Source of the DNA: Bacteriovoracaceae bacterium
GTDB lineage: Bacteria; Bdellovibrionota; Bacteriovoracia; Bacteriovoracales; Bacteriovoracaceae
Assembly: GCA_947448205.1 (NCBI GenBank)
Contig: CANFNL010000011.1
Location: 1-33,528, forward strand
DNA: 33,528 nt
Direction: 5' to 3'
Below, in pieces: positions 9,157-18,138 of the stretch. The notes beneath the pieces are model-generated. The model had not been told where the DNA came from and did not search any database. It worked only from the letters and a program-made list of their open reading frames with translations. Every line of letters begins with the position of its first letter. Position 1 is the stretch's first letter. Made by a program: the position numbers and the translations under genes.

Positions 9157-10566
9157 ATGATGCAAAAAAATCTTCGAAGAAAATATATTTCTTCCACAAT
9201 AATTGCCTTGATAATATCTGGTTGTTCAACAATAACACCTGCCAAGAAAGCAGTAGTCACTAATGCTTTAAATGTAAAAAAAGTGGTGCTCGATAATGGG
9301 CTAACAGTGCTTATTGCACCAAACCCCAAATTACCAATTGCTTCTTATTATACTCTCTTTGATGTTGGAGGTCGTTATGAAGTCAAGGGGACAACTGGAG
9401 CTACTCATTTTCTTGAGCACATGATGTTTAAAGGTGCTAAAAAATATGGACCAGGTAAATTTGATACACTTATAGAGCAAAATGGAGGAATGACTAACGC
9501 TTACACCACTAATGATTCAACCGTCTATTATCAAAATATACCAGCATCTTTTGTCGAGCAAATGGTTGATTTAGAGGCTGATCGACTCGAGCATCTTTTA
9601 CTAGAACCTTATAGTTTTGAAAGTGAGCGCAAGGTCATTTTTGAAGAAAGAAAAATGCGGTATGAAAATAGTCCAGATGGATTTTTATATCTGATGATGA
9701 TGAAAAAAGTTTTTGAAGGAACTCCTTACGGCCAATCTGTTATTGGAGATGTTGAAGACCTTAGTGCATTGACTCGCGATCAAGTTATGGACTTTTTTAA
9801 AACATACTATGCCCCTGACAATGCAATCCTTGCTATTGCCGGTGACGTGGATCCTGATAAGTTACTACCAGTTATTAAAGAAAAATACGGGGCAATCCCT
9901 CACTCTAGTGGTCTTCAAGAATTGAAGGCTAAAAGAGATGATCCTAAAAATTATGAATTTAAAGCAAAATTTGGGTCTGAATACCGCTTTTATGCCACCA
10001 ACCCGATTCCTAAATTTCAAGCGGCCTTTAAAGGTGAGAGGGCCGGGACGAGAAGGGCTTTTGTTTTAGATGTATTGGCCAATATGTTAGGAAACGGAGG
10101 AAGCTCTTATTTATCACAAAAATATGTGCGAAACGAAAAGCCTTTAATGAGTGAGATCTCTTTAACAAGTTATAATTTAAGGCACTCTGGAGTTTTTTAT
10201 TTTACTGGTGAGTTGTTGGAAAATGTTAGCTTTGAAAAAGTAAAAGATCAATTTGCTAGCGAGTTGAAAAATTTCTGTGCAGAAGGTCTGGATGGAAGGA
10301 CATTACAAAAAACGAAAAACCAAATATTATCTCAAGCTTATCAACAGATGAAAAGTAATGCCGGCATGGCCTCGACGATTATGTTGTACGAGAAAATATT
10401 CAATGATTATAATTATGGTAGCAAGGAAATGGAAATTTATAATTCTGTCACTGAAGCTGAAGTGAAAAAAGAGTGTCAAAGCATTCTAGTAGATTCTGCC
10501 CCCATTTTTATTTCAACTTGGGATAAATATCCAAAAAATCCAACTGCCTTAATGGAGACTAAATAA
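9157..10566 (+). CDS. M16-family zinc peptidase, lipoprotein
   Basis: lipobox LIISGC; inverzincin motif HFLEH and downstream glutamate region EERKMRYEN. Confidence 0.93.
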   Translation: MMQKNLRRKYISSTIIALIISGCSTITPAKKAVVTNALNVKKVVLDNGLTVLIAPNPKLPIASYYTLFDVGGRYEVKGTTGATHFLEHMMFKGAKKYGPGKFDTLIEQNGGMTNAYTTNDSTVYYQNIPASFVEQMVDLEADRLEHLLLEPYSFESERKVIFEERKMRYENSPDGFLYLMMMKKVFEGTPYGQSVIGDVEDLSALTRDQVMDFFKTYYAPDNAILAIAGDVDPDKLLPVIKEKYGAIPHSSGLQELKAKRDDPKNYEFKAKFGSEYRFYATNPIPKFQAAFKGERAGTRRAFVLDVLANMLGNGGSSYLSQKYVRNEKPLMSEISLTSYNLRHSGVFYFTGELLENVSFEKVKDQFASELKNFCAEGLDGRTLQKTKNQILSQAYQQMKSNAGMASTIMLYEKIFNDYNYGSKEMEIYNSVTEAEVKKECQSILVDSAPIFISTWDKYPKNPTALMETK

Positions 10567-11960
10567 TGAAATCAAGTTTACTAATGTTGACCACTCTTTT
10601 AATAAGTGCATTTCTTTCCGTAAAAACTTATGCAACTCCAAAAATTGAAGACAGTATTAAACATTTAAATTGGAATGGAATAGATGTTGTCTATATTGAA
10701 GACAATCGCTTTCCTACTTATGATCTTCTCATTTATTTTGCCGATGGTGCTTTAAGTGATGCTAAAGGCGAGTACGGTTCAACGGATCATGCTTTCAATT
10801 TAGTTGATTCTGGGACTGCTAAATTGAGCCAAAAAGAGATTATGGATCAATTTGAGTTTTACGGAGCTGAATTAAATTCTGAAATAACTCACGAGTATTC
10901 AACTTTATCTCTTTCGGGATTATCAAAAGACTTAACAACTACCGTGACACATGCATGCACTTTATTGAGAGAGGCAAGCTATCCGATGGCTACTTTGAAA
11001 TTAGAGTTAGATAAGGAGCGCACTGGACTTCAAAGTCTTGTCGCCAATCCTCAGGCTTTATCCGATCGGGTTTTTCGTGAATTGAGTCTTGCCAACACTC
11101 CGTATTCTTATCCTGTTTCAGGAAAATTGAGAGATCTTGATAGCTTAACACCTGCTATGTTGCGCTCGAAAATGGATTACTTTTTAGATAAAGTTAAAAA
11201 AAGAATTTATTTAACTGGGCCAAAATCAATTTTAAGTGTAGAAAAAATTCTTACAGAAAAATGTCAATTTAGTGGAAATCCAAATGATTATGTTCGTAGT
11301 GTGAATTATAAAAAACAAAAATTGAATCAAACTCAAGTAGCATTCGTTCCCGTTCCCGATGCCAATCAGGTTCAGGTAAAAGTTGGACGATTTTTAAATT
11401 TTGATGAAATTGGCGATCGCAGACTTGATACTCTCGCTACAGAGTTTTTAGGAGGAGGTTTCACTTCAGTTTTAATGAGAGAGGTAAGAGTAAAGCGAGG
11501 CTTAACTTACTCTATTAACTCTTATATTTCTTCTCAAAAGCAGTATGGTAGGTCGGGAATTTCAACCTTTACTAAAAACCAATCAATTAATAAATTAATC
11601 AAGGTTATTAGTGAGTCTATTGAAAAAATTCAAAAAAAGGGAATCAGTAACGAAGATTTAGAGAGATCAAGAGGAGCCATCCTAGGATCTCATCCATTCA
11701 AGTTTGAAAGTAATCGCGCATTTCTCTCGCAACTTCTTTATCTTGATCACATCGAGAGACCCTATGCAGAGTTGTTTGATTTTAATAATGCCGTTTTGAA
11801 GTACAACGCAATTGATGTAACTAAAAAAATTGACGAAATTTATGGCATGAAAAATCAAATTATCTTTGTATTAGGTGATAAATCAATTGGTGGAGAGTTA
11901 AAGAAAATGAAGCCTAGAGTAGGGAAATTGAGAGTTATTGATTACAAAAGTTTTATTTAA
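10566..11960 (+). CDS. M16-family subunit lacking the zinc motif (predicted non-catalytic partner)
   Basis: signal peptide; M16-like fold motifs (LREASYPMATLKLELDKER, GGGFTSVLMREVRVKRGLTYSINSY); HxxEH position reads STDHAFNLVDSG; TAATG coupling with upstream gene. Confidence 0.9.
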   Translation: MKSSLLMLTTLLISAFLSVKTYATPKIEDSIKHLNWNGIDVVYIEDNRFPTYDLLIYFADGALSDAKGEYGSTDHAFNLVDSGTAKLSQKEIMDQFEFYGAELNSEITHEYSTLSLSGLSKDLTTTVTHACTLLREASYPMATLKLELDKERTGLQSLVANPQALSDRVFRELSLANTPYSYPVSGKLRDLDSLTPAMLRSKMDYFLDKVKKRIYLTGPKSILSVEKILTEKCQFSGNPNDYVRSVNYKKQKLNQTQVAFVPVPDANQVQVKVGRFLNFDEIGDRRLDTLATEFLGGGFTSVLMREVRVKRGLTYSINSYISSQKQYGRSGISTFTKNQSINKLIKVISESIEKIQKKGISNEDLERSRGAILGSHPFKFESNRAFLSQLLYLDHIERPYAELFDFNNAVLKYNAIDVTKKIDEIYGMKNQIIFVLGDKSIGGELKKMKPRVGKLRVIDYKSFI

Positions 11961-12310
11961 AGAATTTTACTATTAATATCATCTTCCGTGTGTCCAATCA
12001 TGTTTACAACGGCACCCGGAAGAATTTCTAGAGATTTACAAATAATTTTACCTTCAAAATAGGCAGTCGGATAAATTGTAACATGGCCTTGAGATTTAAT
12101 ATCTCCTACAAATTCCCCGTAAATATCTAAGTCAAAACAGACAAGTGATCCTTCAGTGCTGGAGCCTATTTCCAAGACTAATTTTGCAGAATTCTGAACT
12201 TCGATTTCACCTTGGATCATTCCCTGGAGATGGGTTGGCCCTTTAAAAATAAAGTTTCCGGTGATACTTGTCATTTTTCCAATATAAGTGAACTCTTGAT
12301 TTTGTAGCAT
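11957..12310 (-). CDS. bactofilin (polymer-forming cytoskeletal protein)
   Basis: FTYIGKMTSITGNFIFKGPTHLQGMIQGEIEVQNSAKLVLEIGSSTEGSLVCFDLDIYGEFVGDIKSQGHVTIYPTAYFEGKIICKSLEILPGAVVNM, beta-helix bactofilin pattern. Confidence 0.92.
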   Translation of the reverse strand: MLQNQEFTYIGKMTSITGNFIFKGPTHLQGMIQGEIEVQNSAKLVLEIGSSTEGSLVCFDLDIYGEFVGDIKSQGHVTIYPTAYFEGKIICKSLEILPGAVVNMIGHTEDDINSKIL

Positions 12311-12321
12311 AATATTAACTC

Positions 12322-13140
12322 TTAAAATTTAACTAATAATTGAACACTTTGGTAATGGAGTAGATCGCCATTTTTAGCAAAGATATAGACAGTAAAGATA
12401 TAATTGCCAGCTTTTTTTGGTTTGTAAAAAACAGCTTCTACCGGACGAAAACGTTGAGTAGCAAATGTTTCACCAGAAGAGTAGTCAACTTGAGTTCCAG
12501 GAGAGTTAAGTGCTTGCTGGGGATAGACTTCAATGGCCAATTCATTTTTCATTAGAACAATGATGTGACCAGAGAGTTTTGCTTCGCCACCAGCTGCAGG
12601 AATAATATTAAATTGAAGATTAACTGTTTCTTTAGTGGAAATTGTTTTAAAGCCTGAGAGGGCCAAGGTTGTAGGTTTTGTTTTGTCTTTTTGTCCTTGA
12701 ATCGGTTTAAAAAATGAAAGAGTAGATAATCCAATTGAGCTTTGTACCGGATTCAAATGAGATGAGGTGCCTATTGGCGCTGCATTTACAACAGCGCTGT
12801 CAGATTTGGGCAACAGAGCTTTATTCAATTTTTCTTGAAGATCACTTAATTTCTTAGTGAGTGCAAGTTTTTCCTCTTCATTTTTTTGCATGTGCTTAAT
12901 GTAGGCATTTGCGCGAGCTTCAGCTTCTCGGGTTTTTGTATTTTGCCGGTAATTATCAAGAAGATGAAAAGGGCTGGTGTGGATTAAACCAATGGCACCC
13001 AATATTACAGCAATCAGTGTGATGGTTGGGAGCCCTACTATAAAAAAAAGGACTTTTGATTTTTTTAATTCAAAATATTTTGGTGAATCATTATTTTGAT
13101 TATAAATAATTGAAATAAAATCTTTATTGGCTTTTTTCAT
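12322..13140 (-). CDS. membrane-anchored coiled-coil protein with C-terminal beta-rich domain
   Basis: one TM helix (VLFFIVGLPTITLIAVILGAIGLI) followed by heptad region (NEEEKLALTKKLSDLQEKLNKAL); N-terminal layout resembles bactofilin-associated M23 proteins but no M23 HxH/HxxxD motifs seen. Confidence 0.7.
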   Translation of the reverse strand: MKKANKDFISIIYNQNNDSPKYFELKKSKVLFFIVGLPTITLIAVILGAIGLIHTSPFHLLDNYRQNTKTREAEARANAYIKHMQKNEEEKLALTKKLSDLQEKLNKALLPKSDSAVVNAAPIGTSSHLNPVQSSIGLSTLSFFKPIQGQKDKTKPTTLALSGFKTISTKETVNLQFNIIPAAGGEAKLSGHIIVLMKNELAIEVYPQQALNSPGTQVDYSSGETFATQRFRPVEAVFYKPKKAGNYIFTVYIFAKNGDLLHYQSVQLLVKF

Positions 13141-13145
13141 CTCGG

Positions 13146-14243
13146 CTAGTTATTGCCTTTTTTTGATTCACTATTTTCTTTGAAAGTTGAATCTTTAAAA
13201 AATCTCATTGATGGTTCAAATGCAATTTTATCGCTGCCTTCTAAGCCGTTCTTGGTAAAAACTTCACTAATAATTTTCCAGTTATAAGAGTCATCCTGTC
13301 TTAAATAGAGGATTTTTTTTCCAGCATCATTGATAGTGCTTGATTGGTATCTTTGCATAAATGTAACAATTGCATAATTTTTTGACTGTAAAATAGACAT
13401 ATTATCTAAGTCGATTTTTGGGGTTCCTGGATTGCTAAATACAGCTTTTTTATAAGCTTTGTAGTGAACAAAATTTCCTTTAATATCTTTGAATTCCGCA
13501 GGAGAATAATGAGACATATAAGACTCGATGTCTTTATTTTTCCAGGCAGCAAGCCAGCCTTCAATATTTTTTTTAATTTCATTTTTTTGAGCTTCGTGAG
13601 TTCTGTCATTTAAATAGACTAGGTCTTGCACAATAACAATTGGAGTTTTGTTTAATTCAATATATTTTGAAACATCTAAAAGATCATTATTGGCCGTTAC
13701 CACGCATCCTTTAGAATCAAGTCCTTTGTCAAGTCTTGCTTCATCATTAGTTGAATGAAGCCAAATTCCTGATCCTGTTTTCCCCATTCGTTGATCTACG
13801 GGATTTGGGTAGTCAGTGACAAAAGCTCCCGCACCGTAAATCACGCCTTGTGATCCACTTTTTTCAATCAATTGCTTATTGGTTAAAAAATTTGTGAAGT
13901 TATAAATTCCCTCCGGTGTTTTGAAATCACCTTCCGTGCCTTTGTCCCCAGATTTTTTGCCGGTGACTACTTGATAGGATTTTACTAATTCAGGGTGTCC
14001 GTCATTATTGCGGTAAAGGTGGAGTAAATGAGTCGACTTCTCGGCAATTAGGATATGGTGTGAAAAGAAATTATCCAGGGCAAGTAGAGGTGCTGGATAT
14101 AGCTTTTGACCTTCTTGGCTTAAAGCTGCATTGGAGGCAATAATTAAGCATAATGGGATCAATTTTGATATTTTCTTTAAAAGTCTACGACCGAAACTCT
14201 TTTTCATCGTTTTAAACCTTGTATAGTTACTTGGAATAGTCAT
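13146..14243 (-). CDS. L,D-transpeptidase-fold (YkuD) protein with C-terminal NTF2-like domain; candidate L,D-carboxypeptidase of the Csd6/Pgp2 type
   Basis: ILIAEKSTHLLHLYR..., GIWLHSTNDEARLDKGLDSKGCVV active-site region; C-terminal IEGWLAAWKNKDIESYMSHYSPAEF...YNWKIISEVF NTF2-like. Start could instead be ATG 14207 (MKKSFGRRLLKK...). Confidence 0.85.
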   Translation of the reverse strand: MTIPSNYTRFKTMKKSFGRRLLKKISKLIPLCLIIASNAALSQEGQKLYPAPLLALDNFFSHHILIAEKSTHLLHLYRNNDGHPELVKSYQVVTGKKSGDKGTEGDFKTPEGIYNFTNFLTNKQLIEKSGSQGVIYGAGAFVTDYPNPVDQRMGKTGSGIWLHSTNDEARLDKGLDSKGCVVTANNDLLDVSKYIELNKTPIVIVQDLVYLNDRTHEAQKNEIKKNIEGWLAAWKNKDIESYMSHYSPAEFKDIKGNFVHYKAYKKAVFSNPGTPKIDLDNMSILQSKNYAIVTFMQRYQSSTINDAGKKILYLRQDDSYNWKIISEVFTKNGLEGSDKIAFEPSMRFFKDSTFKENSESKKGNN

Positions 14244-14397
14244 CTATCCTTAATTCTTTAATTCCATTCTAATCTAATTATGACTGGTAGATCAACTTAA
14301 AAGAAGCATTTGGCCCTGGGAGCTCTTTAGAATAAACTCAAGTAGATAGTTACATTTGTCGAAAGGATTATGAAATTACGAGTTGTAGGAAATACCT

Positions 14398-16014
14398 ATG
14401 TCAGATGCAAAGAAAAATGTCTTCCAAGATACAGTCAATACTAAAATCCAAAGAAGATTCGATCTTGTCTTTGATAGATCTAATAAATCAAAATCCAGTT
14501 CTGATTTTATAAATATAGAGGCAGCCAATATGTTTCAGAATAAAAAACAAGAATTAACTTCAGTAGTTGAAGATAAAATAATAGACATTGATTTTGATCT
14601 AGATTCAAGAATTGATGAATCTGATATTCTAGAAATAAAAAATGATACAAATACTCGTCTGTCGGTAGTCCCAGATTTTAAAATAGATCAAACGTTACCA
14701 GAATTGAGTAATAAAGATGATTTTGCGATTGAATTTAGCGGTACTAATAATAAAACAGAAATTGCCTCAAAAAAGGAAAATCAAAATACTTCAAATTCAA
14801 GTAGTACTCTTGATTTAATGTTTGACGAAGCTATTCTCATTGGTTCACTGGCAATGAAAGAGGGGACTCAAAAAACAATCGTTTTTGACAAAAATCAACT
14901 CACGAATACAGAAAATGATTTTGATCCTTTTGTAGAAGATGAATTATTAGGGGAGAGTAAATTATCTGCCGAGTCTATGTCTACCGAAGAAGCTCTTGCC
15001 AATATGGAAACGACTATCAATGATATTTTAAAGCCTAATCGCTTTGATGCCACTGAAGAAATTGATTTGACTGAATTTAAAACGCAAGATCAAGCGGAAA
15101 TTACTTTCTATGGAGAAGCCAAGCAAATTGAGAGCATGGTTTTTAATCTAAGCCCACAATCTGAAAAAACCGACTCAAATGGTTTTGATTTGAGCTCTGT
15201 TGAATTTGCAGATAACGAAATTTACGATGAGATGGCCGCAGCCAATTCAACAACAAAAGATTATTTAGCCATTGAAAAAACGGCCATAAAACCAAAAGCC
15301 AATGTGCAATTGGTTGCAGAGATAGAGCCTCCACCGATTCAAACTATTCAGCAAAAAAATATCAATCTCGAAGGCCCTGTCCATCTTAGCGCTTCAGAGG
15401 AAACCCGCTTTCTTGCGACTATTAGGCAGCTAAGAGAGGAAAGAGAGGATTTATTAAGCCAGATTAAAAAGCATAAGGCTGAGGCTAAGGAGTTTGAACA
15501 AGATAATCTAACACTAAAGGCAGCACTCGATGAATCAAAAATTGAGATTTCAATTTTAAGAAAAAGGCATTTAGTAGAAATCGAAGATATGAAATACCGT
15601 CTATCTCTTAGTGACGAGAAGCGATTACTTGCAGAAGAGAGAGCTAAGTTATCTGAGAGCAAAAGAGAAAAGTTAGAGCAAAAAGTTCGAATTGATTTTA
15701 ATCAGGTAAAACTTAGAGAAAAAGAATTAGAAACAAAACTTGAAATGCTCTCAATTGACGTAGATTCTCAAGTTCATAGTCGTGATCAGAAAATTCTCGA
15801 ACTAAGAAGAAAAATAGACGCTTTAGAATTTAACATGGAAAATGTTTCAATTCGCGATCAGAAATCGCAAGATGACAAAAGAAAAGTTGAAGATAAATTA
15901 AACAAAATTATGAAAACGCTACGTTATTCAATAAAAAATTTAGAAGATGATATTGATCAAGCGGAGGACGATATTCAAGATGCGAGAAATGATGAAGATC
16001 GATCCAAGACGTAA
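14398..16014 (+). CDS. coiled-coil protein with acidic, low-complexity N-terminal half
   Basis: 538 aa, long heptad-rich C-terminal region (RQLREEREDLLSQIKKHKAEAKEFEQDNLTLKAALDESK...); acidic tail; no recognised family. Confidence 0.75.
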   Translation: MSDAKKNVFQDTVNTKIQRRFDLVFDRSNKSKSSSDFINIEAANMFQNKKQELTSVVEDKIIDIDFDLDSRIDESDILEIKNDTNTRLSVVPDFKIDQTLPELSNKDDFAIEFSGTNNKTEIASKKENQNTSNSSSTLDLMFDEAILIGSLAMKEGTQKTIVFDKNQLTNTENDFDPFVEDELLGESKLSAESMSTEEALANMETTINDILKPNRFDATEEIDLTEFKTQDQAEITFYGEAKQIESMVFNLSPQSEKTDSNGFDLSSVEFADNEIYDEMAAANSTTKDYLAIEKTAIKPKANVQLVAEIEPPPIQTIQQKNINLEGPVHLSASEETRFLATIRQLREEREDLLSQIKKHKAEAKEFEQDNLTLKAALDESKIEISILRKRHLVEIEDMKYRLSLSDEKRLLAEERAKLSESKREKLEQKVRIDFNQVKLREKELETKLEMLSIDVDSQVHSRDQKILELRRKIDALEFNMENVSIRDQKSQDDKRKVEDKLNKIMKTLRYSIKNLEDDIDQAEDDIQDARNDEDRSKT

Positions 16015-16017
16015 AAA

Positions 16018-17016
16018 ATGAAACAACTAATAAATTTCCTCAGCGAATTTCCTTTTTTCTCGAGTGAAAAAAATCTTTTGTTGCACTTAGAGGATTTTTT
16101 GGCACGTGAGTTTCTTATTCGCCCATTACTTATCTACTCCATCCAAGATAATTTGAAGGATATTCAACTTGATAAATGTCGAAGTATCCTAGGTAAAAGT
16201 GATAGAGTAGATCTCTATAATAAGAAAATTCTCGATGAAATTATTATAAAAAGAAGCGGTATAAAACAGCTACCTTGCCTAACAGTTAAAATCGATGGTT
16301 GTCTCTACTATTATCTCAATTTGGGCATTAAAAAGAATCAGTTTTATTTTGCTGTTTTTTCGGCACCTTGTAAAATAGCAACAGATGTTCTGATTAGCCT
16401 CTCCCACTTTACAACAAGCCATTTAAGCGTAATTGAAAAATTTGAAGAATTAAATAAAAGTCAGGAATTAATTCACATTGATGATGTAACGGGTCTTTAT
16501 AATCAAAGGAAGCTGTATAAAGATATAAATGGACTTGTTGAAAAATTTCGAAAAGAAAAGGATACTTTTTGTGTTCTATTTTTAGATATCGATCACTTTA
16601 AAAAAGTCAATGACAATTACGGACATTTAATTGGAACCAAACTCCTCGAAAATGTTGCTTCTGATATAAAGGCTCTCTTGCGCGAAAGTGATATTAGTTA
16701 CCGCTATGGAGGGGATGAATTTGTGGTCATACTAGTCAACTCTGATGCTACTTCAGGCAAGCTTGTCGGAGAGAGAATACTCGAGAGAATAAAATCTACT
16801 GAATATAAATTTGAAATTCGCGATGAACAAAAATCTATCAAACTCTCGGTATCCATTGGGATAGCAGAATTTCCTACTGATGCCAAAAACTCTCAGGAGA
16901 TTTTAGCTATTGCTGATCGAATGATGTATGAAGCAAAAGAATCGGGACGTGGACTAGTATTTAATACGCAAGATATTTTTAAATCAAGTTTAAAGAAAAT
17001 AGTCGGTCAAAAGTGA
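16018..17016 (+). CDS. diguanylate cyclase with divergent N-terminal (GAF-like?) domain
   Basis: DDVTGLYNQRKL, FLDIDHFKKVNDNYGH, intact active site GGDEF, intact inhibitory site RESD five residues upstream (RESDISYRYGGDEF). Confidence 0.95.
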   Translation: MKQLINFLSEFPFFSSEKNLLLHLEDFLAREFLIRPLLIYSIQDNLKDIQLDKCRSILGKSDRVDLYNKKILDEIIIKRSGIKQLPCLTVKIDGCLYYYLNLGIKKNQFYFAVFSAPCKIATDVLISLSHFTTSHLSVIEKFEELNKSQELIHIDDVTGLYNQRKLYKDINGLVEKFRKEKDTFCVLFLDIDHFKKVNDNYGHLIGTKLLENVASDIKALLRESDISYRYGGDEFVVILVNSDATSGKLVGERILERIKSTEYKFEIRDEQKSIKLSVSIGIAEFPTDAKNSQEILAIADRMMYEAKESGRGLVFNTQDIFKSSLKKIVGQK

Positions 17017-17023
17017 GAACAAT

Positions 17024-18103
17024 ATGCACATTCTTATTTTAAGTGACTTGCATTTAGGTAAAGGAAAGTTTTTAAAAAATGGCCAACTTAATTTACTCGA
17101 GGACTTCTTGGAGGATGAAAAGTTTTATGACTTTTGTGAATTCTACTCCAAAGGAGAGTATGAAAAAGAAGAAGTGCATCTCGTTCTCAATGGAGATATT
17201 TTAAATCTCATTCAAATTGATGTTGACGGAGTTTTTACTAATATTATTGATGATGATGTGACCGTGCGCTCAATTGATGCTATTGTAAAGGGGCATCCTA
17301 AATTTTTCGAAGGATTAAGAAAATTTCTTAGGGTGCCTAATAAACACGTCACTTATATTATCGGTAATCACGATTCAGGTATGGCCTTTAGTGAAGCGCA
17401 AATTACCCTTCGCAAGTACGTCGGAGAAGATTTGCAATTTTGTTTTGATATTAATTTAAATGGTGTTCATATTGAACATGGTCATAGATTTGAAGTTATT
17501 AATACAGTTCCTAATGATAAATATTTTATGGAAGGACCCAATGGCAAGATGATACTCAATTTACCGTGGGGTTCTCTTTTTTGTATCAATTTACTCCCTG
17601 TTTTAAGAAAGGACCGTCCTAATATTGATAAGGTGAGACCATTGGCCTCGTACGTAAAATGGTGTCTTCTGTATGATTTCAAATTTTTCTGGAAAATGAA
17701 TTACTTAGTAATAACTTATCTGATTCAAAGTAATTTTGATGAATTCATAAAACAAAATAGAAATTTTAAAACAACACTCTCTATTTTAAAGCAAATAACT
17801 ATTTATCCACTCTATGGTAAAAAAGCTAAGGCGATATTAAGGCGTCACCCGGAAATACACACTGTAGTCATGGGTCACACTCATGTACAAGAATGGTTAC
17901 GCTTTCCTGAAAATAAATATTACTTTAATACTGGAACATGGAATCATATCCCTCAACTCGATGCGGGATTGACAGAAGCCCATAATAAATTTACCTATGT
18001 TCAAATTCGCGTTGATAAGGATAAAAATCTTTTATTAACTGGAACTATTAATGTTTGGCAAGGCAATTGGAAACCATTCAGAGAAGAAGTATCGGCGTCT
18101 TAA
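17024..18103 (+). CDS. calcineurin-like metallophosphoesterase
   Basis: SDLHLG, NGDILNL, GNHDSG, HIEHGH, MGHTH motifs. Confidence 0.9.
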   Translation: MHILILSDLHLGKGKFLKNGQLNLLEDFLEDEKFYDFCEFYSKGEYEKEEVHLVLNGDILNLIQIDVDGVFTNIIDDDVTVRSIDAIVKGHPKFFEGLRKFLRVPNKHVTYIIGNHDSGMAFSEAQITLRKYVGEDLQFCFDINLNGVHIEHGHRFEVINTVPNDKYFMEGPNGKMILNLPWGSLFCINLLPVLRKDRPNIDKVRPLASYVKWCLLYDFKFFWKMNYLVITYLIQSNFDEFIKQNRNFKTTLSILKQITIYPLYGKKAKAILRRHPEIHTVVMGHTHVQEWLRFPENKYYFNTGTWNHIPQLDAGLTEAHNKFTYVQIRVDKDKNLLLTGTINVWQGNWKPFREEVSAS

Positions 18104-18118
18104 TGAAATTAAGACGCC
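18094..18118. terminator. perfect hairpin containing the phosphoesterase stop codon; possible atypical terminator or mRNA 3' end structure
   Basis: GGCGTCTTAAT-GAA-ATTAAGACGCC, 11-bp perfect stem with 3-nt loop; no strong U-tract follows. Confidence 0.5.
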
Positions 18119-18138
18119 AGCAACTTTATTGTTTGTGA

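Noticed and set aside
14270-14397. Possible sigma54 promoter (TTGGCCCTGGGAGC) or FliA -10 (GTCGAAAG) upstream of 14398
   Set aside because: GG-GC spacing is wrong for sigma54 and no TAAA box lies at the right distance for FliA
15143-15662. Minus-strand ORFs inside the coiled-coil gene
   Set aside because: Antisense to a long coding ORF with no independent evidence
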